DNA of 64,000 nucleotides from Caballeronia mineralivorans PML1(12) (GTDB lineage: Bacteria > Pseudomonadota > Gammaproteobacteria > Burkholderiales > Burkholderiaceae): positions 23,905-87,904 of the forward strand of contig NZ_AEJF01000041.1 in assembly GCF_001028175.1 (NCBI RefSeq). Reading direction: 5' to 3'. The translations under genes were made by a program, and so were the position numbers. Each line of letters opens with the position of its first letter. Positions within the stretch are counted from its first letter, which is position 1. Of the stretch, positions 26,123-34,967 are shown one piece after another. Below the pieces are notes generated by a model. The model saw only the letters and a list, made by a program, of their open reading frames with translations, did no database searches and was not told where the DNA came from.

Positions 26123-27124
26123 TCACTTCTTCGTAAAAGCGACCGCCGCGACAATGATCGCTCCCTTGATGACAAGCTGGAGCGAAGAACTGACGCCCAG
26201 CAAAACCAGGCCGTTATTGAGTGTTCCGATAATGAGGCTGCCAAGCAGCGTGCCGAGAACGAACCCCCGGCCACCGAACAAACTGCACCCGCCAAGCGTC
26301 ACGGAGGCGATCACATCGAGCTCGAGACCCTGCACGACATCGGGGCGTGCTGCATGCGAACGCGCGGAGAGGACGAGTGCGGCGAGCCCTGCGAGCATGC
26401 CGGTGAGAACGAAGGCAAGCGTGGTCACGCGCCTGATGTTGATGCCCGAATAAAGCGCTGCGGTCGGATTGCCTCCGGCTGCATAGATCTGCCGACCGAA
26501 GACGCTGTAGTGAAGCAGCAAGATGCCGGCGATCACGGCGAGCACCGTCCATATGATCGGCACCGGTACGCCGAGAATATCGCCCTCGCCGAAGATCGCG
26601 ACGAACGAGTCGTTGGTGATGATGACCGGCTTGGTCGTCGTGACCAGCAATGCCAGTCCGCGCGCAGCACTCAGGGATCCTAACGTCACCAGGAACGAGG
26701 GAATGCTCAGCCTCGTGATAATGAATCCGTTGATCGCGCCCACGAGTGCGCCCGTGCCGATGCCCGCAATGGCTCCGATGATCCAGTTGTCGCCGATATG
26801 CGCCATCGCCAGCGCGGCGGACATGCCGGACAACGCCAGCGTCGACCCCACCGACAAGTCGATCTGCCGGGCGATGATGACAAACGTCATGCCGATAGCG
26901 ATGATGGAAACGAGCGCGGTCTGGCGGCCGATGTTCAGGAAGTTGTCGATGGAGAGGAACCACGGCGACGCCAGGCTGAAGACCACCAGCAGGATCGCGA
27001 ACGCGAAATACAGTGCATACGGCCTGTCTCCCTGCAACAGGAGTTGCACCAGTTGCCACTTACGGCTGCGCCGCTGTTGGGCAACCTGCCCGTCAGTCGC
27101 CTGTGTCGAGACAGAGTCGTTCAT
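26123..27124 (-). CDS. Ribose-type ABC transporter permease
   Basis: This 333-residue permease of the BPD_transp_2 (RbsC) type has eight to ten hydrophobic segments and the family motif FVIIARQIDLSVGSTLALSGMSAA followed by GAINGFIITRLSIPSFLVTLGSLSAARGLALL. The chain forms a homodimeric channel with the ATPase encoded upstream. Its ATG overlaps the ATPase stop codon (27121-27124), so translation is coupled. Confidence 0.92.
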   Translation of the reverse strand: MNDSVSTQATDGQVAQQRRSRKWQLVQLLLQGDRPYALYFAFAILLVVFSLASPWFLSIDNFLNIGRQTALVSIIAIGMTFVIIARQIDLSVGSTLALSGMSAALAMAHIGDNWIIGAIAGIGTGALVGAINGFIITRLSIPSFLVTLGSLSAARGLALLVTTTKPVIITNDSFVAIFGEGDILGVPVPIIWTVLAVIAGILLLHYSVFGRQIYAAGGNPTAALYSGINIRRVTTLAFVLTGMLAGLAALVLSARSHAARPDVVQGLELDVIASVTLGGCSLFGGRGFVLGTLLGSLIIGTLNNGLVLLGVSSSLQLVIKGAIIVAAVAFTKK

Positions 27125-28746
27125 GTTGCGTGCGCCCCGAAGGAAGTCCCCTTGGGGGACTCGTTGGAAGAACGGGAAAGTTGAATCAGGTGATGAAGCT
27201 CTTCGGCGTTGCCGAGATTGGCGCGATCAATGGTATTGACGACGCAGCCATCGACCACGATCGAGACCCGGTCGCATAAGCGCAGCAGTTCATCCAGATC
27301 CGAGGAAACGATGAGGACACCTGTGCCGTCCCGGGCGGCGTCCTGGACCACACCGTAGATTTCCTCGCGCGCGCCCACGTCGACACCGACCGTGGGTTCA
27401 TCAAGGAGAAGGAGTTTTGGCCGCGGTCGATCCCACTTGGCAAAGACTACTTTCTGTTGATTTCCTCCTGACAGGAACTTGACGTAGGTGGAAGAATCCG
27501 GCGCTTTCACGGCCAGCTTTTTCATCGCGCTTCGCGCCTGTTGCACGGCTGCCTGGCTGCGCAGCCAACCCCACCGGGAAAAATGCGGCAACCGCGGCAA
27601 GGTCAGGTTTCGCTCGATGGAGTGATCGAGGACCAGTCCCTGCAGGTGGCGGTCCTCAGGCACGAGCGCGACGCCCAGTTTGATGGCCTTGGCAGGCGTA
27701 ATACGGGAGAGCGGCCGGTCGTCGATAACAATAGCGCCAGTTTCAACCGGTCTGAGTCCGAAGATGGTTTGCAGGATCTCGGTGCGGCCGCTGCCGATCA
27801 ATCCCGCGAGTCCATGGATCTCGCCCTTGCGGACCGTGAGGTCGACATCATGAAGCCGGTCGTTGCCTGCTTTGGATAACGTAAGGATGGGCGCTACGGT
27901 CACGGATGCCAGCTCACATCCTGCTGCAGGAAAATCGCTCGCCGAGCCCACAGGGGTTCTTTCCCGGGCATGCAAGGCGGCGTGGCCGGGGCCAATAATT
28001 GCTGCGACCAGTTGCTTCATGTCGGTTTCCGCCGTTGGAAACAAGCCGACGTTCATGCCGTCACGGAACACCGTGACGCGCTGGGAAATACGAAACACCT
28101 CGTTTAACCGGTGGGTCACATAGATCACACCCACGCCGCGATCCGTCACGGTGCGGATGGCTTCGAAGAGGATCTGTTCCTCGCCCCCGGTCAGCGCCGA
28201 GGTGGGTTCGTCGAGAATCAGGATTCGCACGTCTCCCATCAACGCCTTGCAGATCTCCGTCATCTGCCGATACGCGAAGGGGAGGGAACCCACGGGTGTG
28301 CGTGCATCGAGCGGGATGCCATGTGCTTTAAGAAAGTCGCTGACCATGGTCATGAGCTCGCGTTTTTTCACGAAACCCAAACGCGTGCGCGGCTCTCGTC
28401 CCAGCATCAGGTTGGCGCCGACGGACAAGGATTCGACCAGGCTCAGGTCCTGATAGACGACGGCAATACCCGCATCGCGGGATTTTGCCGGGGAATCGAA
28501 CGCCACTCTCTGGCCGGCGATCTCGATGGACCCCTCATCGTAAGCATGAACACCGCTCAGGATCTTGATCAGCGTTGACTTCCCGGCACCGTTCTCGCCC
28601 AGCAACGCGTGGACTTCTCCGGGAAGTACTTCGAGGTTGACGCCGCGAAGCGCTTGCACGCCGCCAAATCGCTTGGTGACGCCCGCAACACGGATCAATG
28701 GCACCTGAGGCGATGAAGCGGCCGCGACCGCAACCGGTTCACTCAT
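27121..28746 (-). CDS. Ribose-type ABC transporter ATP-binding protein
   Basis: This 541-residue protein has two nucleotide-binding domains. The first carries Walker A GENGAGKST, the signature region FAYRQMTEICKAL and Walker B LILDEPTSAL. The second has a degenerate Walker A (IGSGRTEIL), LSGGNQQKVVFAKW and LLLLDEPTVGVD, the usual RbsA asymmetry. The start at 28746 (MSEPVAVAAAS) is preferred because GGAG lies upstream; an ATG at 28770 has no ribosome binding site. It is the first gene of the operon and sits opposite the AraC gene. Confidence 0.92.
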   Translation of the reverse strand: MSEPVAVAAASSPQVPLIRVAGVTKRFGGVQALRGVNLEVLPGEVHALLGENGAGKSTLIKILSGVHAYDEGSIEIAGQRVAFDSPAKSRDAGIAVVYQDLSLVESLSVGANLMLGREPRTRLGFVKKRELMTMVSDFLKAHGIPLDARTPVGSLPFAYRQMTEICKALMGDVRILILDEPTSALTGGEEQILFEAIRTVTDRGVGVIYVTHRLNEVFRISQRVTVFRDGMNVGLFPTAETDMKQLVAAIIGPGHAALHARERTPVGSASDFPAAGCELASVTVAPILTLSKAGNDRLHDVDLTVRKGEIHGLAGLIGSGRTEILQTIFGLRPVETGAIVIDDRPLSRITPAKAIKLGVALVPEDRHLQGLVLDHSIERNLTLPRLPHFSRWGWLRSQAAVQQARSAMKKLAVKAPDSSTYVKFLSGGNQQKVVFAKWDRPRPKLLLLDEPTVGVDVGAREEIYGVVQDAARDGTGVLIVSSDLDELLRLCDRVSIVVDGCVVNTIDRANLGNAEELHHLIQLSRSSNESPKGTSFGAHAT

Positions 28747-29015
28747 CTCGCTTGTCTCCTTCGTCTGCATGACGAAATTCTTTTATGCATTTTGCGAATT
28801 TTTTGCTATTGATCGCAAAACGCTGTTGTGATCTTCTCATCGGTTAAATGATGAGTCAATAACATTTTCGGGCATTACAGCGTTATTAATGGCGTCTAGA
28901 TGTGATGATCGTATCTTCTTATGTAACTATCATTTCGTTTTCGCGTTTCTGGTAAACCCGGCTTAATGGTGCTTCTGAACTAACTCGAGACTCGACTTGC
29001 GATAGTCTCTGAGAC
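28747..29015. promoter_or_regulatory. AT-rich divergent control region of ABC operon and AraC gene
   Basis: This 269-bp region is markedly AT-rich relative to its flanks. TTTTGCG (28790-28796) and CGCAAAA (28814-28820) form a perfect 7-bp inverted repeat with a 17-base spacer, a candidate operator close to the ATPase start. The promoters of both divergent genes must lie here. Confidence 0.4.
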
Positions 29016-29864
29016 ATGAAGGCAACTCCAAGTCACTACTGTCGAGTGTTCGGCTCGCCCTGGGCGGATGTCTATTGCACGGACATCGACAGTGCTCGTC
29101 ACTACGGCAAGCACTGGCATGCAACCTTCGGCCTCGGCCTTCTGGAAAACGGCGCGCAAAGCTCCGCTAGCGGTCAGGGGCAGGTGGAGGCCTATGCGGG
29201 CAACCTGATCACGACCAATCCCGGTGAGGTGCATGACGGCCGCCCGATTGGCGGCGCTTCGCGTCGCTGGCGCATGGTGTATCTGGAACCCGGGGTGATT
29301 GCTTCCATGCTGGGCGATCCTCGGTCTCGCACCGCTTCCGATGTGGCGCTCACGCGTCCTGTTATAGAAGACCCGCGACTCAGTGCTGCGCTGCGGCAAC
29401 TGTTTCGGCGCGTTGAGAACTGCGGCGCTGAGCGGCAGTCGACCAGCGCCAATGTCCTCGCGTGCGAAGAGTCCCTGGTCCAGACCTGCGCGCTTCTGCT
29501 GAATGTCCATTCCACTGTTCCACCCGCTCGCGAGATTGGCGGGGACCTGAGGCAGGTTCGCGAACGGCTTGGCGATGACTTGCTGAATCCGCCGACGCTA
29601 AGCGAACTGGCCACGATGGCGGGCTTAAGCAAATATCAAGTCCTGCGCCGCTTTGAAAAGATCTATGGTGTGCCGCCGCATTCCTGGCTGTTGCACCAAC
29701 GCGCCGAGCGAGCTCGAAGCCTCATTCGCGAAGGGTTAAGCCTGGCGCAGGCGGCGGCGTCGTGTGGTTTCGCTGATCAAAGCCACATGACGCGCCTTTT
29801 CGTTCGTCAGTTCGGATTCACGCCCGGTGCCTGGCAGAAAGCTGCCGTGCGCGCGCTGCAATAA
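29016..29864 (+). CDS. AraC-family transcriptional regulator
   Basis: This 282-residue protein has an N-terminal cupin-like sensor domain (about 1-165; YGKHWHATFGLGLLENGAQ, AGNLITTNPGEVHDGRP) and two C-terminal HTH units at about 185-280 (TLSELATMAGLSKYQVLRRFEKIYGVPPHSWL, LAQAAASCGFADQSHMTRLFVRQFGFTPGAW). It is divergent from the ABC operon and probably activates it in response to the transported sugar. The cupin type suggests a small-molecule or amino-acid exporter-like regulator as an alternative. Confidence 0.92.
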   Translation: MKATPSHYCRVFGSPWADVYCTDIDSARHYGKHWHATFGLGLLENGAQSSASGQGQVEAYAGNLITTNPGEVHDGRPIGGASRRWRMVYLEPGVIASMLGDPRSRTASDVALTRPVIEDPRLSAALRQLFRRVENCGAERQSTSANVLACEESLVQTCALLLNVHSTVPPAREIGGDLRQVRERLGDDLLNPPTLSELATMAGLSKYQVLRRFEKIYGVPPHSWLLHQRAERARSLIREGLSLAQAAASCGFADQSHMTRLFVRQFGFTPGAWQKAAVRALQ

Positions 29865-29929
29865 CGTTCAAGACGAGCGCCGGAGTGGACAGCGACACTG
29901 GGCCACCTACTTGAAGGAGGTCTGGATTC

Positions 29930-30730
29930 ATGGACGCTTATGTACACGGTTATCAATCGCATGAGAACGATCGCTTGCAAAACCAGGCGCGAACGCTGAC
30001 TGACCTGCTGCACTTCGACACGCTTTATCCTGCCGGCCACACCGTGCTGGAGGCGGGATGCGGCGTCGGCGCGCAGACGGTTACGCTGGCTCAGCGCAGC
30101 CCGGATGCACGATTCACCTCGATCGATATTCGCCCGGAATCAATCGACGCAGCCCGGCAAAAAATCAATGCAGCGGGACTCACGAACGTTACGTTCCAGC
30201 ACGCCGATATATTTTCGCTACCGTTCAACGCAAGTTCTTTCGATCACGTTTTTGTTTGCTTCGTGCTGGAGCATCTCGCGCGGCCCATCGAGGTGCTTAC
30301 GTTGCTCAAGCGTCTGCTCAAGCCGGGTGGAACGATCACGGTCATTGAAGGGGATCATGGCTCGGCGTATTTTCATCCGGACAGTCATGCTGCGCGGGCG
30401 GCCATTCAATGCCAAATCACGTTGCAGCAGCAGGCAGGAGGCAATGCGCTTATCGGCAGGCAGTTATATCCGCTGATGACCGCGACGGGTTTCGATAAGG
30501 TTCGCGTGTCGCCTCGCATGGTCTACGTGGACTCGAGCCGGCCTGATCTGGTCGATGGATTCACGAGGAAGACGTTTACCGCGATGATCGAGGGCGTTCG
30601 CGCGCCAGCGATATCGGCCGGCCTGATCAAACCGGAAGATTTCGATGACGGCATCAGAGACCTTTATCGAACCACGCAGGCAGATGGGGTGTTCTGCTAT
30701 ACGTTCTTTAAGGGCGTGGGGCAGAGGTAA
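29930..30730 (+). CDS. Class I SAM-dependent methyltransferase
   Basis: This 266-residue protein contains VLEAGCGVGAQTVTLAQR (SAM motif I), FTSIDIRPESI (motif II), HADIFSLPFNASSFDHVFVCFVLEHLARP (motifs III-IV) and LLKPGGTITVIEGDHG. This is the UbiE/MenG-like methyltransferase fold. GGAGG lies nine bases upstream of the ATG. The substrate is unknown. It follows the AraC gene by 65 bp in the same direction and could be cotranscribed, although no functional link is obvious. Confidence 0.88.
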   Translation: MDAYVHGYQSHENDRLQNQARTLTDLLHFDTLYPAGHTVLEAGCGVGAQTVTLAQRSPDARFTSIDIRPESIDAARQKINAAGLTNVTFQHADIFSLPFNASSFDHVFVCFVLEHLARPIEVLTLLKRLLKPGGTITVIEGDHGSAYFHPDSHAARAAIQCQITLQQQAGGNALIGRQLYPLMTATGFDKVRVSPRMVYVDSSRPDLVDGFTRKTFTAMIEGVRAPAISAGLIKPEDFDDGIRDLYRTTQADGVFCYTFFKGVGQR

Positions 30731-30774
30731 GCGGGGCGGCGGATCGATTGGGCTCCATGTAATGGCACGCAGAG

Positions 30775-30798
30775 CCGCGGAACGAAGATCTTCCGCGG
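30775..30798. terminator. Hairpin between convergent methyltransferase and GST genes
   Basis: CCGCGGAA (30775-30782) pairs perfectly with TTCCGCGG (30791-30798). An outer pair, GGGCGGCG near 30735 and CGCCGCCC at 30803-30810, could extend the structure. It is a likely bidirectional terminator, without a U-tract. Confidence 0.45.
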
Positions 30799-30853
30799 TT
30801 AGCGCCGCCCAGGCGTCGACGCGGACCATTCCTAAGCTTTTGCAAGCAACTGA

Positions 30854-31468
30854 TCACGCAGCTTGTGCCGCTGCTTCCGCTTCAAGCGCTGCTTGTACGG
30901 TCGCACGCCTGCCGACCCGGCCCATATAACTCACGATCGACGGCCACCGGCCGAGATCGATTGAGAAAAAACGAGTCCAGCGAAGTACCGTAAAAAGGTA
31001 AGCGTCGGCCACGCTGAATTGCGCACCCAACAAATAGTCATGCTGATTCAGGACCGATGCGACCTGGTCTAGTCGCTTGAACAGCTTGTCCTTGAAAATC
31101 GCCTTGACCGTGTCTGGAATTTCCGCGTTGAAGAGTGGGCTCAACCCTGCGTGAATTTCACTGGTGATGAAATTCAACCATTCCTGCAAACGCGTTCGCT
31201 CCCACGTGCCGTTCGCGGGCGCAAGCCTTGCCTCGGGCTTCAGGTCTGCGAGATATTGAACGATCGCCGCGCCTTCCGTCAGCACTTCGCCGTTATCGAT
31301 TTCCAGTGCAGCCACGTAGCCTTTCGGATTGATCGAAAGAAAGTCGCGGCCGTCAGCCGTCTTTTTGGTTTTGTTGTTCACCCTGACTAACTCAAACGGA
31401 AGATTCAATTCGCGCAGGACGATATGCGGCGACAACGAGCAGGTCTCGGCAGCGAAATATAACTTCAT
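30854..31468 (-). CDS. Beta-class glutathione S-transferase
   Basis: From the ATG at 31468 the product is 204 residues: MKLYFAAETCSLSPHIVLRELNLPFELVRVNNKTKKT, with the beta-class active-site Cys10, KGYVAALEIDNGEVLTEGAAIVQYLADL (cis-Pro position replaced by Ala-Ala) and the helical domain with QFSVADAYLFTVLRW. It should conjugate or reduce electrophiles with glutathione. Its native upstream region was interrupted by an IS element 43 bp before the start codon. It lies in the same direction as the transposase and may be read from it. Confidence 0.9.
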   Translation of the reverse strand: MKLYFAAETCSLSPHIVLRELNLPFELVRVNNKTKKTADGRDFLSINPKGYVAALEIDNGEVLTEGAAIVQYLADLKPEARLAPANGTWERTRLQEWLNFITSEIHAGLSPLFNAEIPDTVKAIFKDKLFKRLDQVASVLNQHDYLLGAQFSVADAYLFTVLRWTRFFSIDLGRWPSIVSYMGRVGRRATVQAALEAEAAAQAA

Positions 31469-31501
31469 GCACACCTCGTTCAAGATTCGGAGCGCAGAGT
31501 G

Positions 31502-31511
31502 TGGCTAGGTC
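31502..31511. repeat. Left copy of the 10-bp target duplication
   Basis: TGGCTAGGTC lies immediately left of the IS element and is repeated exactly at 33039-33048 on its right side. Ten bases is in the range usual for IS4-family insertion. Confidence 0.9.
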
Positions 31512-33038
31512 GAATGGCACTTACTTAAGCCCGTGGCACGTGCCCATATTTTCGGACGCGCTCGCGTGCGATGTGACGAGGCTCTTTCAGCCATGGGTAA
31601 GACTTCGGTCTTCGTTTGCGCATTCGTGGTTCGATGCGACCGGGACGATTCCCAACGCAAGGCTGCGCGATCAGGTTGAACAGGAGACTCTGGTCGTGGG
31701 TTGCTGCCAGACCTCGGGCCAGCCATTCAGTCCATAACTGCACGGTGTGTTTGAAACTCAGTGTTCTCGGATCGGTGGCATAGTGGCTCGCGGCCTGAGC
31801 CATCAGCAACCGAATCACGTTATAGGCCAGCAGATGGACCCAAATCTCCTTCTCGTTCATGTGGGCAGTCTGGCAATGCAGTACGTCCATACCCATCGTC
31901 GTCTTGATGTTACGTAGATCCAGTTCCACGTTCCAACGCCTGGCGTACAACTGCGAGAGCTCCTGTTTGCTGGTCTTGCGTGCATCAAGCATCGTGGTGA
32001 CCAGCACCCGGTGATGCAGCCTGGACTCGCGCACCATCAGTTCATCGGGGAAGGCCTGGTACTGCTCACGCGTCATCCAGTCGGGACGCTGCCGGGGTTT
32101 GGGCCACGTCACAATGTGATCGCGCATGCCCAGCGACTTGCCTCGCCGAAAGTCGGTGCGGCGCGCCCCATGCTGTTCCATCACGACATCCACTCCGGCG
32201 GCGATCATTGAGGCCATCAGAAAGTAGTGGCAATACAAGGCATCGGCGACGATCACATCACCTTTGCGAAACGTATCTTGCAGCATGCGAAACGCCGTCA
32301 GCTCCCCGCTGCCTTTGCCCGCGTACGTTCCGACACTCGCCTCCAGCACTGCGCCGCTTGCCAGACAGATCACCGCAACCAGATAGGCTAACGGAAATCC
32401 CACTCCTTCAGCCTGAGAACTGGACTGCGGGAAGCGGGCCTGGTTCGACGGCGTATCGGGCATCGAGATCCCTGTCCCGTCAACCAGCTTGACCGGGCGC
32501 CCGCGCCACGTCCAGGCCGCTCTGGCCTGCTCGTGCAGTTGACGTCCTGTCTCGCGCGTCAACTCCCGCACCATCGTCAGAGGCAGTCTCTGGCGAGCGC
32601 GGCAGTAGCCTCCCGTACGCACACTCATGGGTCGCAGCCCGTCGGCAGCTCGCTGCGCAGCCCACCCGTTGACCGCCTTCTGACAGGAGGCGTCCTCTTC
32701 CAGCGCCTGGCGCATGAACATCGACAGTGTCACCGTCGGCGGATACAGCCGTTCCCGATGTTCTGGCAAATGCGCTTCCGTTATGTCCAACAGCTCCGGG
32801 CTCGTCAATATGTTGAAGTAGTCAACCGCCTGGGCCCTGCGTGCCCGGCTTTGAACGCCGCCTAGTGTTTGCCTGTGATGACTTCGTGCATTACGATCCA
32901 TGGGGGCTGGTCCTTGGAATGAGACGGGTGTTTGCCTGGTAACAACCATCCTATCAATCCCTGGATCAGCCTCCTCCGTTTCTCTTCAAGTACTTACCCG
33001 CGTCTTCTCCTCCATGCTGGCTTAAGTAAGTGCCATTC
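31512..33038 (-). mobile_element. Complete IS4-family insertion sequence, 1527 bp
   Basis: The element is bounded by perfect 20-bp inverted repeats, GAATGGCACTTACTTAAGCC (31512-31531) and its complement at 33019-33038, and by a 10-bp direct target repeat, TGGCTAGGTC (31502-31511 and 33039-33048). It carries one intact transposase gene. Identical ends, an intact frame and an exact target duplication argue for a recent, possibly still active copy. It sits between a GST gene and an HxlR regulator gene; removing it with one target copy leaves a 107-bp divergent gap. Confidence 0.95.
31525..32949 (-). CDS. IS4-family DDE transposase
   Basis: This 474-residue transposase (or 458 from the ATG at 32901, which has AAGGA upstream) contains the DDE catalytic triad: first Asp in VKLVDGTGISMP, second in VIVADALYC, and Glu in the diagnostic Y-2-R-3-E-6-K box YARRWNVELDLRNIK. 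The stop codon lies inside the left terminal inverted repeat. The gene is oriented leftwards, towards gst. It has no visible frameshift, so it is probably functional. Confidence 0.95.
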   Translation of the reverse strand: MVVTRQTPVSFQGPAPMDRNARSHHRQTLGGVQSRARRAQAVDYFNILTSPELLDITEAHLPEHRERLYPPTVTLSMFMRQALEEDASCQKAVNGWAAQRAADGLRPMSVRTGGYCRARQRLPLTMVRELTRETGRQLHEQARAAWTWRGRPVKLVDGTGISMPDTPSNQARFPQSSSQAEGVGFPLAYLVAVICLASGAVLEASVGTYAGKGSGELTAFRMLQDTFRKGDVIVADALYCHYFLMASMIAAGVDVVMEQHGARRTDFRRGKSLGMRDHIVTWPKPRQRPDWMTREQYQAFPDELMVRESRLHHRVLVTTMLDARKTSKQELSQLYARRWNVELDLRNIKTTMGMDVLHCQTAHMNEKEIWVHLLAYNVIRLLMAQAASHYATDPRTLSFKHTVQLWTEWLARGLAATHDQSLLFNLIAQPCVGNRPGRIEPRMRKRRPKSYPWLKEPRHIARERVRKYGHVPRA

Positions 33039-33048
33039 TGGCTAGGTC
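33039..33048. repeat. Right copy of the 10-bp target duplication
   Basis: TGGCTAGGTC is the exact duplicate of 31502-31511, directly after the right terminal inverted repeat. Confidence 0.9.
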
Positions 33049-33112
33049 GGTTCTTCTTGTAAAGAAGGCAGACTTTTGTTATCTAGGTACAAAAACTATA
33101 CCGGGTGATGCG

Positions 33113-33439
33113 GTGAAAGAGAATGTATCGGGTTGTTCGGTCGAAGAGGCCATGAGACTGCTTGGCGGACGTTGGCGATTGCTTCTCGCCTCGTTTCTTC
33201 TCGATGGGCCAAAGAGATTTAACGAACTGCGCCGCCATGTTCCGAACATTTCGCAGCGAATGCTGACGCTCGACTTGCGCGCTTTAGAGGAGGCTGGCCT
33301 GGTCAAACGCACGGTCTATCCCGAGGTTCCGGTCAAGGTGGAATACAGCCTGACTGTAGAGGGCGAGCGCTTACGAAAAATCGTCTCGGTGCTGCAGGAA
33401 TTTGGGTTATGGCTGAAGGATAGGAAGACTGCGACCTAG
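33113..33439 (+). CDS. HxlR-family transcriptional regulator
   Basis: This 108-residue protein starts with GTG at 33113 and has the HxlR core: GCSVEEAMRLLGGRWRLLLASFLLDGPKRFNELRRHVPNISQRMLTLDLRALEEAGLVKRTVYPEVPVKVEYSLT. The N-terminal Cys in NVSGCSVEEAM is at the position used for thiol sensing in QorR/HypR-type members, so electrophile sensing is plausible. Before the IS insertion it was divergent from gst with a gap of about 107 bp. Regulator plus GST fits a detoxification unit. It lacks a clear ribosome binding site. Confidence 0.88.
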   Translation: MKENVSGCSVEEAMRLLGGRWRLLLASFLLDGPKRFNELRRHVPNISQRMLTLDLRALEEAGLVKRTVYPEVPVKVEYSLTVEGERLRKIVSVLQEFGLWLKDRKTAT

Positions 33440-33473
33440 GCTCCGGACAGCCCAAACCAGGCACTAGTTAACG

Positions 33474-34757
33474 TTAAGCGCTCGGAAGACCAGGAATATC
33501 GACACCGAACGTCTGGAGCAACAGGACCGCGTTAAGCGACAGCACCGCAACGGCAGCGAAAATGGCTGCGAATTTGATCAGCGTCCGGTTTTTGTACGAA
33601 CCCATGACGTCCGTCCTGCACGTGAACCAGACGAGTGCTGCCATGGGAAACGGCAGCGCAAGACTCAGCACGACCTGGCTCATGATCAGCGCTTGCGTTG
33701 CATTCACGCCGAGCCAGACCACGACGAAGCTAGGGACCATCGTGATCGCGCGACGCAGCCATAGCGGAATGCGGAATCCGACGAACCCTTGCATGATCAT
33801 TTGACCGGCCATGGTTCCCACGACCGAACTTGAAATGCCCGATGCGATCAACGACAAGAGAAAAATGCCCGCAGCGGCAATACCAAGCAGCGGCGCAAGC
33901 GTGTGATAGGCGGTTTCGATCTCGGCCACTTCCGGATGACCTGAGTGAAAAGCGCCGGATGCCATGATCACCATTGCCATGTTGATCATGCCTGCAATAG
34001 TCAGTGCAATGATCACTTCCACGTTTGAGAACGTGAGCAGCCTTTTGCGTTCGGCTTCGGTCTGGGGAGGCAGGCGGCCCTGGGTGAGCCCGGAATGAAG
34101 AAACAGCGCGTGCGGCATGACCGTCGCGCCGATGATGCCCACGGCGATGGTCACGGCTTGCGCGTCGGGCAATTCGGGTTTGAACAGATGCAGCCCGACC
34201 TGAAACCACGCGACAGGCGCGATAAAAAGCTCCGCCAGATACGACAACCCGATAATGCCGACCAGCGCGCCGATGATCAGCTCCAGCGGCCGGTATCCCG
34301 CTTTCTCGAAGAACAATAAGCCATAGGTTATGACGGCCGTGACGATCATGCCGATCAACAACGGCATGTGAAAAAGCAGGCTAAGCCCGATCGCGCCACC
34401 CAGGAATTCGGCCAGATCGGTGGCCATGGCCGCGACTTCGCTTACGCCCCACATCACATAAACGAGCGGTTTCGGTAAGTAATCCCGGCATAGCTCGGCC
34501 AGATTTCGACCGGTGACGATTCCCAGTTTTGCGGAAAGTGCCTGGAATAGCATGGCAATGACGTTCGCCAGCAGCACAACCCACAATAATCCATACCCGT
34601 ATCGCGCGCCGGCCTGGATATTGGTCGCGAAATTGCCCGGATCCATATAAGCGACGGAGACCACTACCGCCGGCCCGGCAAAGGGCAGGAGCACGGACCA
34701 GCCCGTGCGGCGGCCTTCCAGCACATCGCGCATGGCCAGGGTCGTACTGTCGCTCAT
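33474..34757 (-). CDS. NRAMP-family divalent metal transporter
   Basis: This 427-residue protein has about 11 transmembrane helices. TM1 carries the metal-binding DPGN motif (VAYMDPGNFATNIQAGARYGYGLLW) and TM6 the MPH motif (GATVMPHALFLHSGL), both diagnostic of NRAMP/MntH proton-coupled Mn2+/Fe2+ importers. The start at 34757 (MSDSTTLAMRDVLEGRR) is chosen; an in-frame ATG at 34793 adds 12 residues. Its 5' leader contains an 8-bp inverted repeat (CGTGGCGA at 34829-34836 and TCGCCACG at 34849-34856) of unknown role. No MntR or Fur site was identified. Confidence 0.92.
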   Translation of the reverse strand: MSDSTTLAMRDVLEGRRTGWSVLLPFAGPAVVVSVAYMDPGNFATNIQAGARYGYGLLWVVLLANVIAMLFQALSAKLGIVTGRNLAELCRDYLPKPLVYVMWGVSEVAAMATDLAEFLGGAIGLSLLFHMPLLIGMIVTAVITYGLLFFEKAGYRPLELIIGALVGIIGLSYLAELFIAPVAWFQVGLHLFKPELPDAQAVTIAVGIIGATVMPHALFLHSGLTQGRLPPQTEAERKRLLTFSNVEVIIALTIAGMINMAMVIMASGAFHSGHPEVAEIETAYHTLAPLLGIAAAGIFLLSLIASGISSSVVGTMAGQMIMQGFVGFRIPLWLRRAITMVPSFVVVWLGVNATQALIMSQVVLSLALPFPMAALVWFTCRTDVMGSYKNRTLIKFAAIFAAVAVLSLNAVLLLQTFGVDIPGLPSA

Positions 34758-34967
34758 TGATCGACTAGTTTCAACGCGGACTCGGTCATCCATTGCTTGA
34801 TTCGATACGTTAGAGATAAGGTTCGTTTCGTGGCGACGGGCTTGGCGCTCGCCACGGCGGCATTACATGCAGTGTTTCGATAGCTTTCTGTCGGTTTCAC
34901 CAGCGCGTTAAGCTATCAAAGCACAGTTTTGGCCTTTTCGGGCTCCCTCGTTGTTATTCCTTTCAAT

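Noticed and set aside
30434..30760. Sigma-54 promoter (TGGCACG...)
   Set aside because: TGGCACG near 30764 is not followed by a TTGC-type -12 element at the required spacing. The similar TGGCAC at 31516 belongs to the IS terminal repeat.
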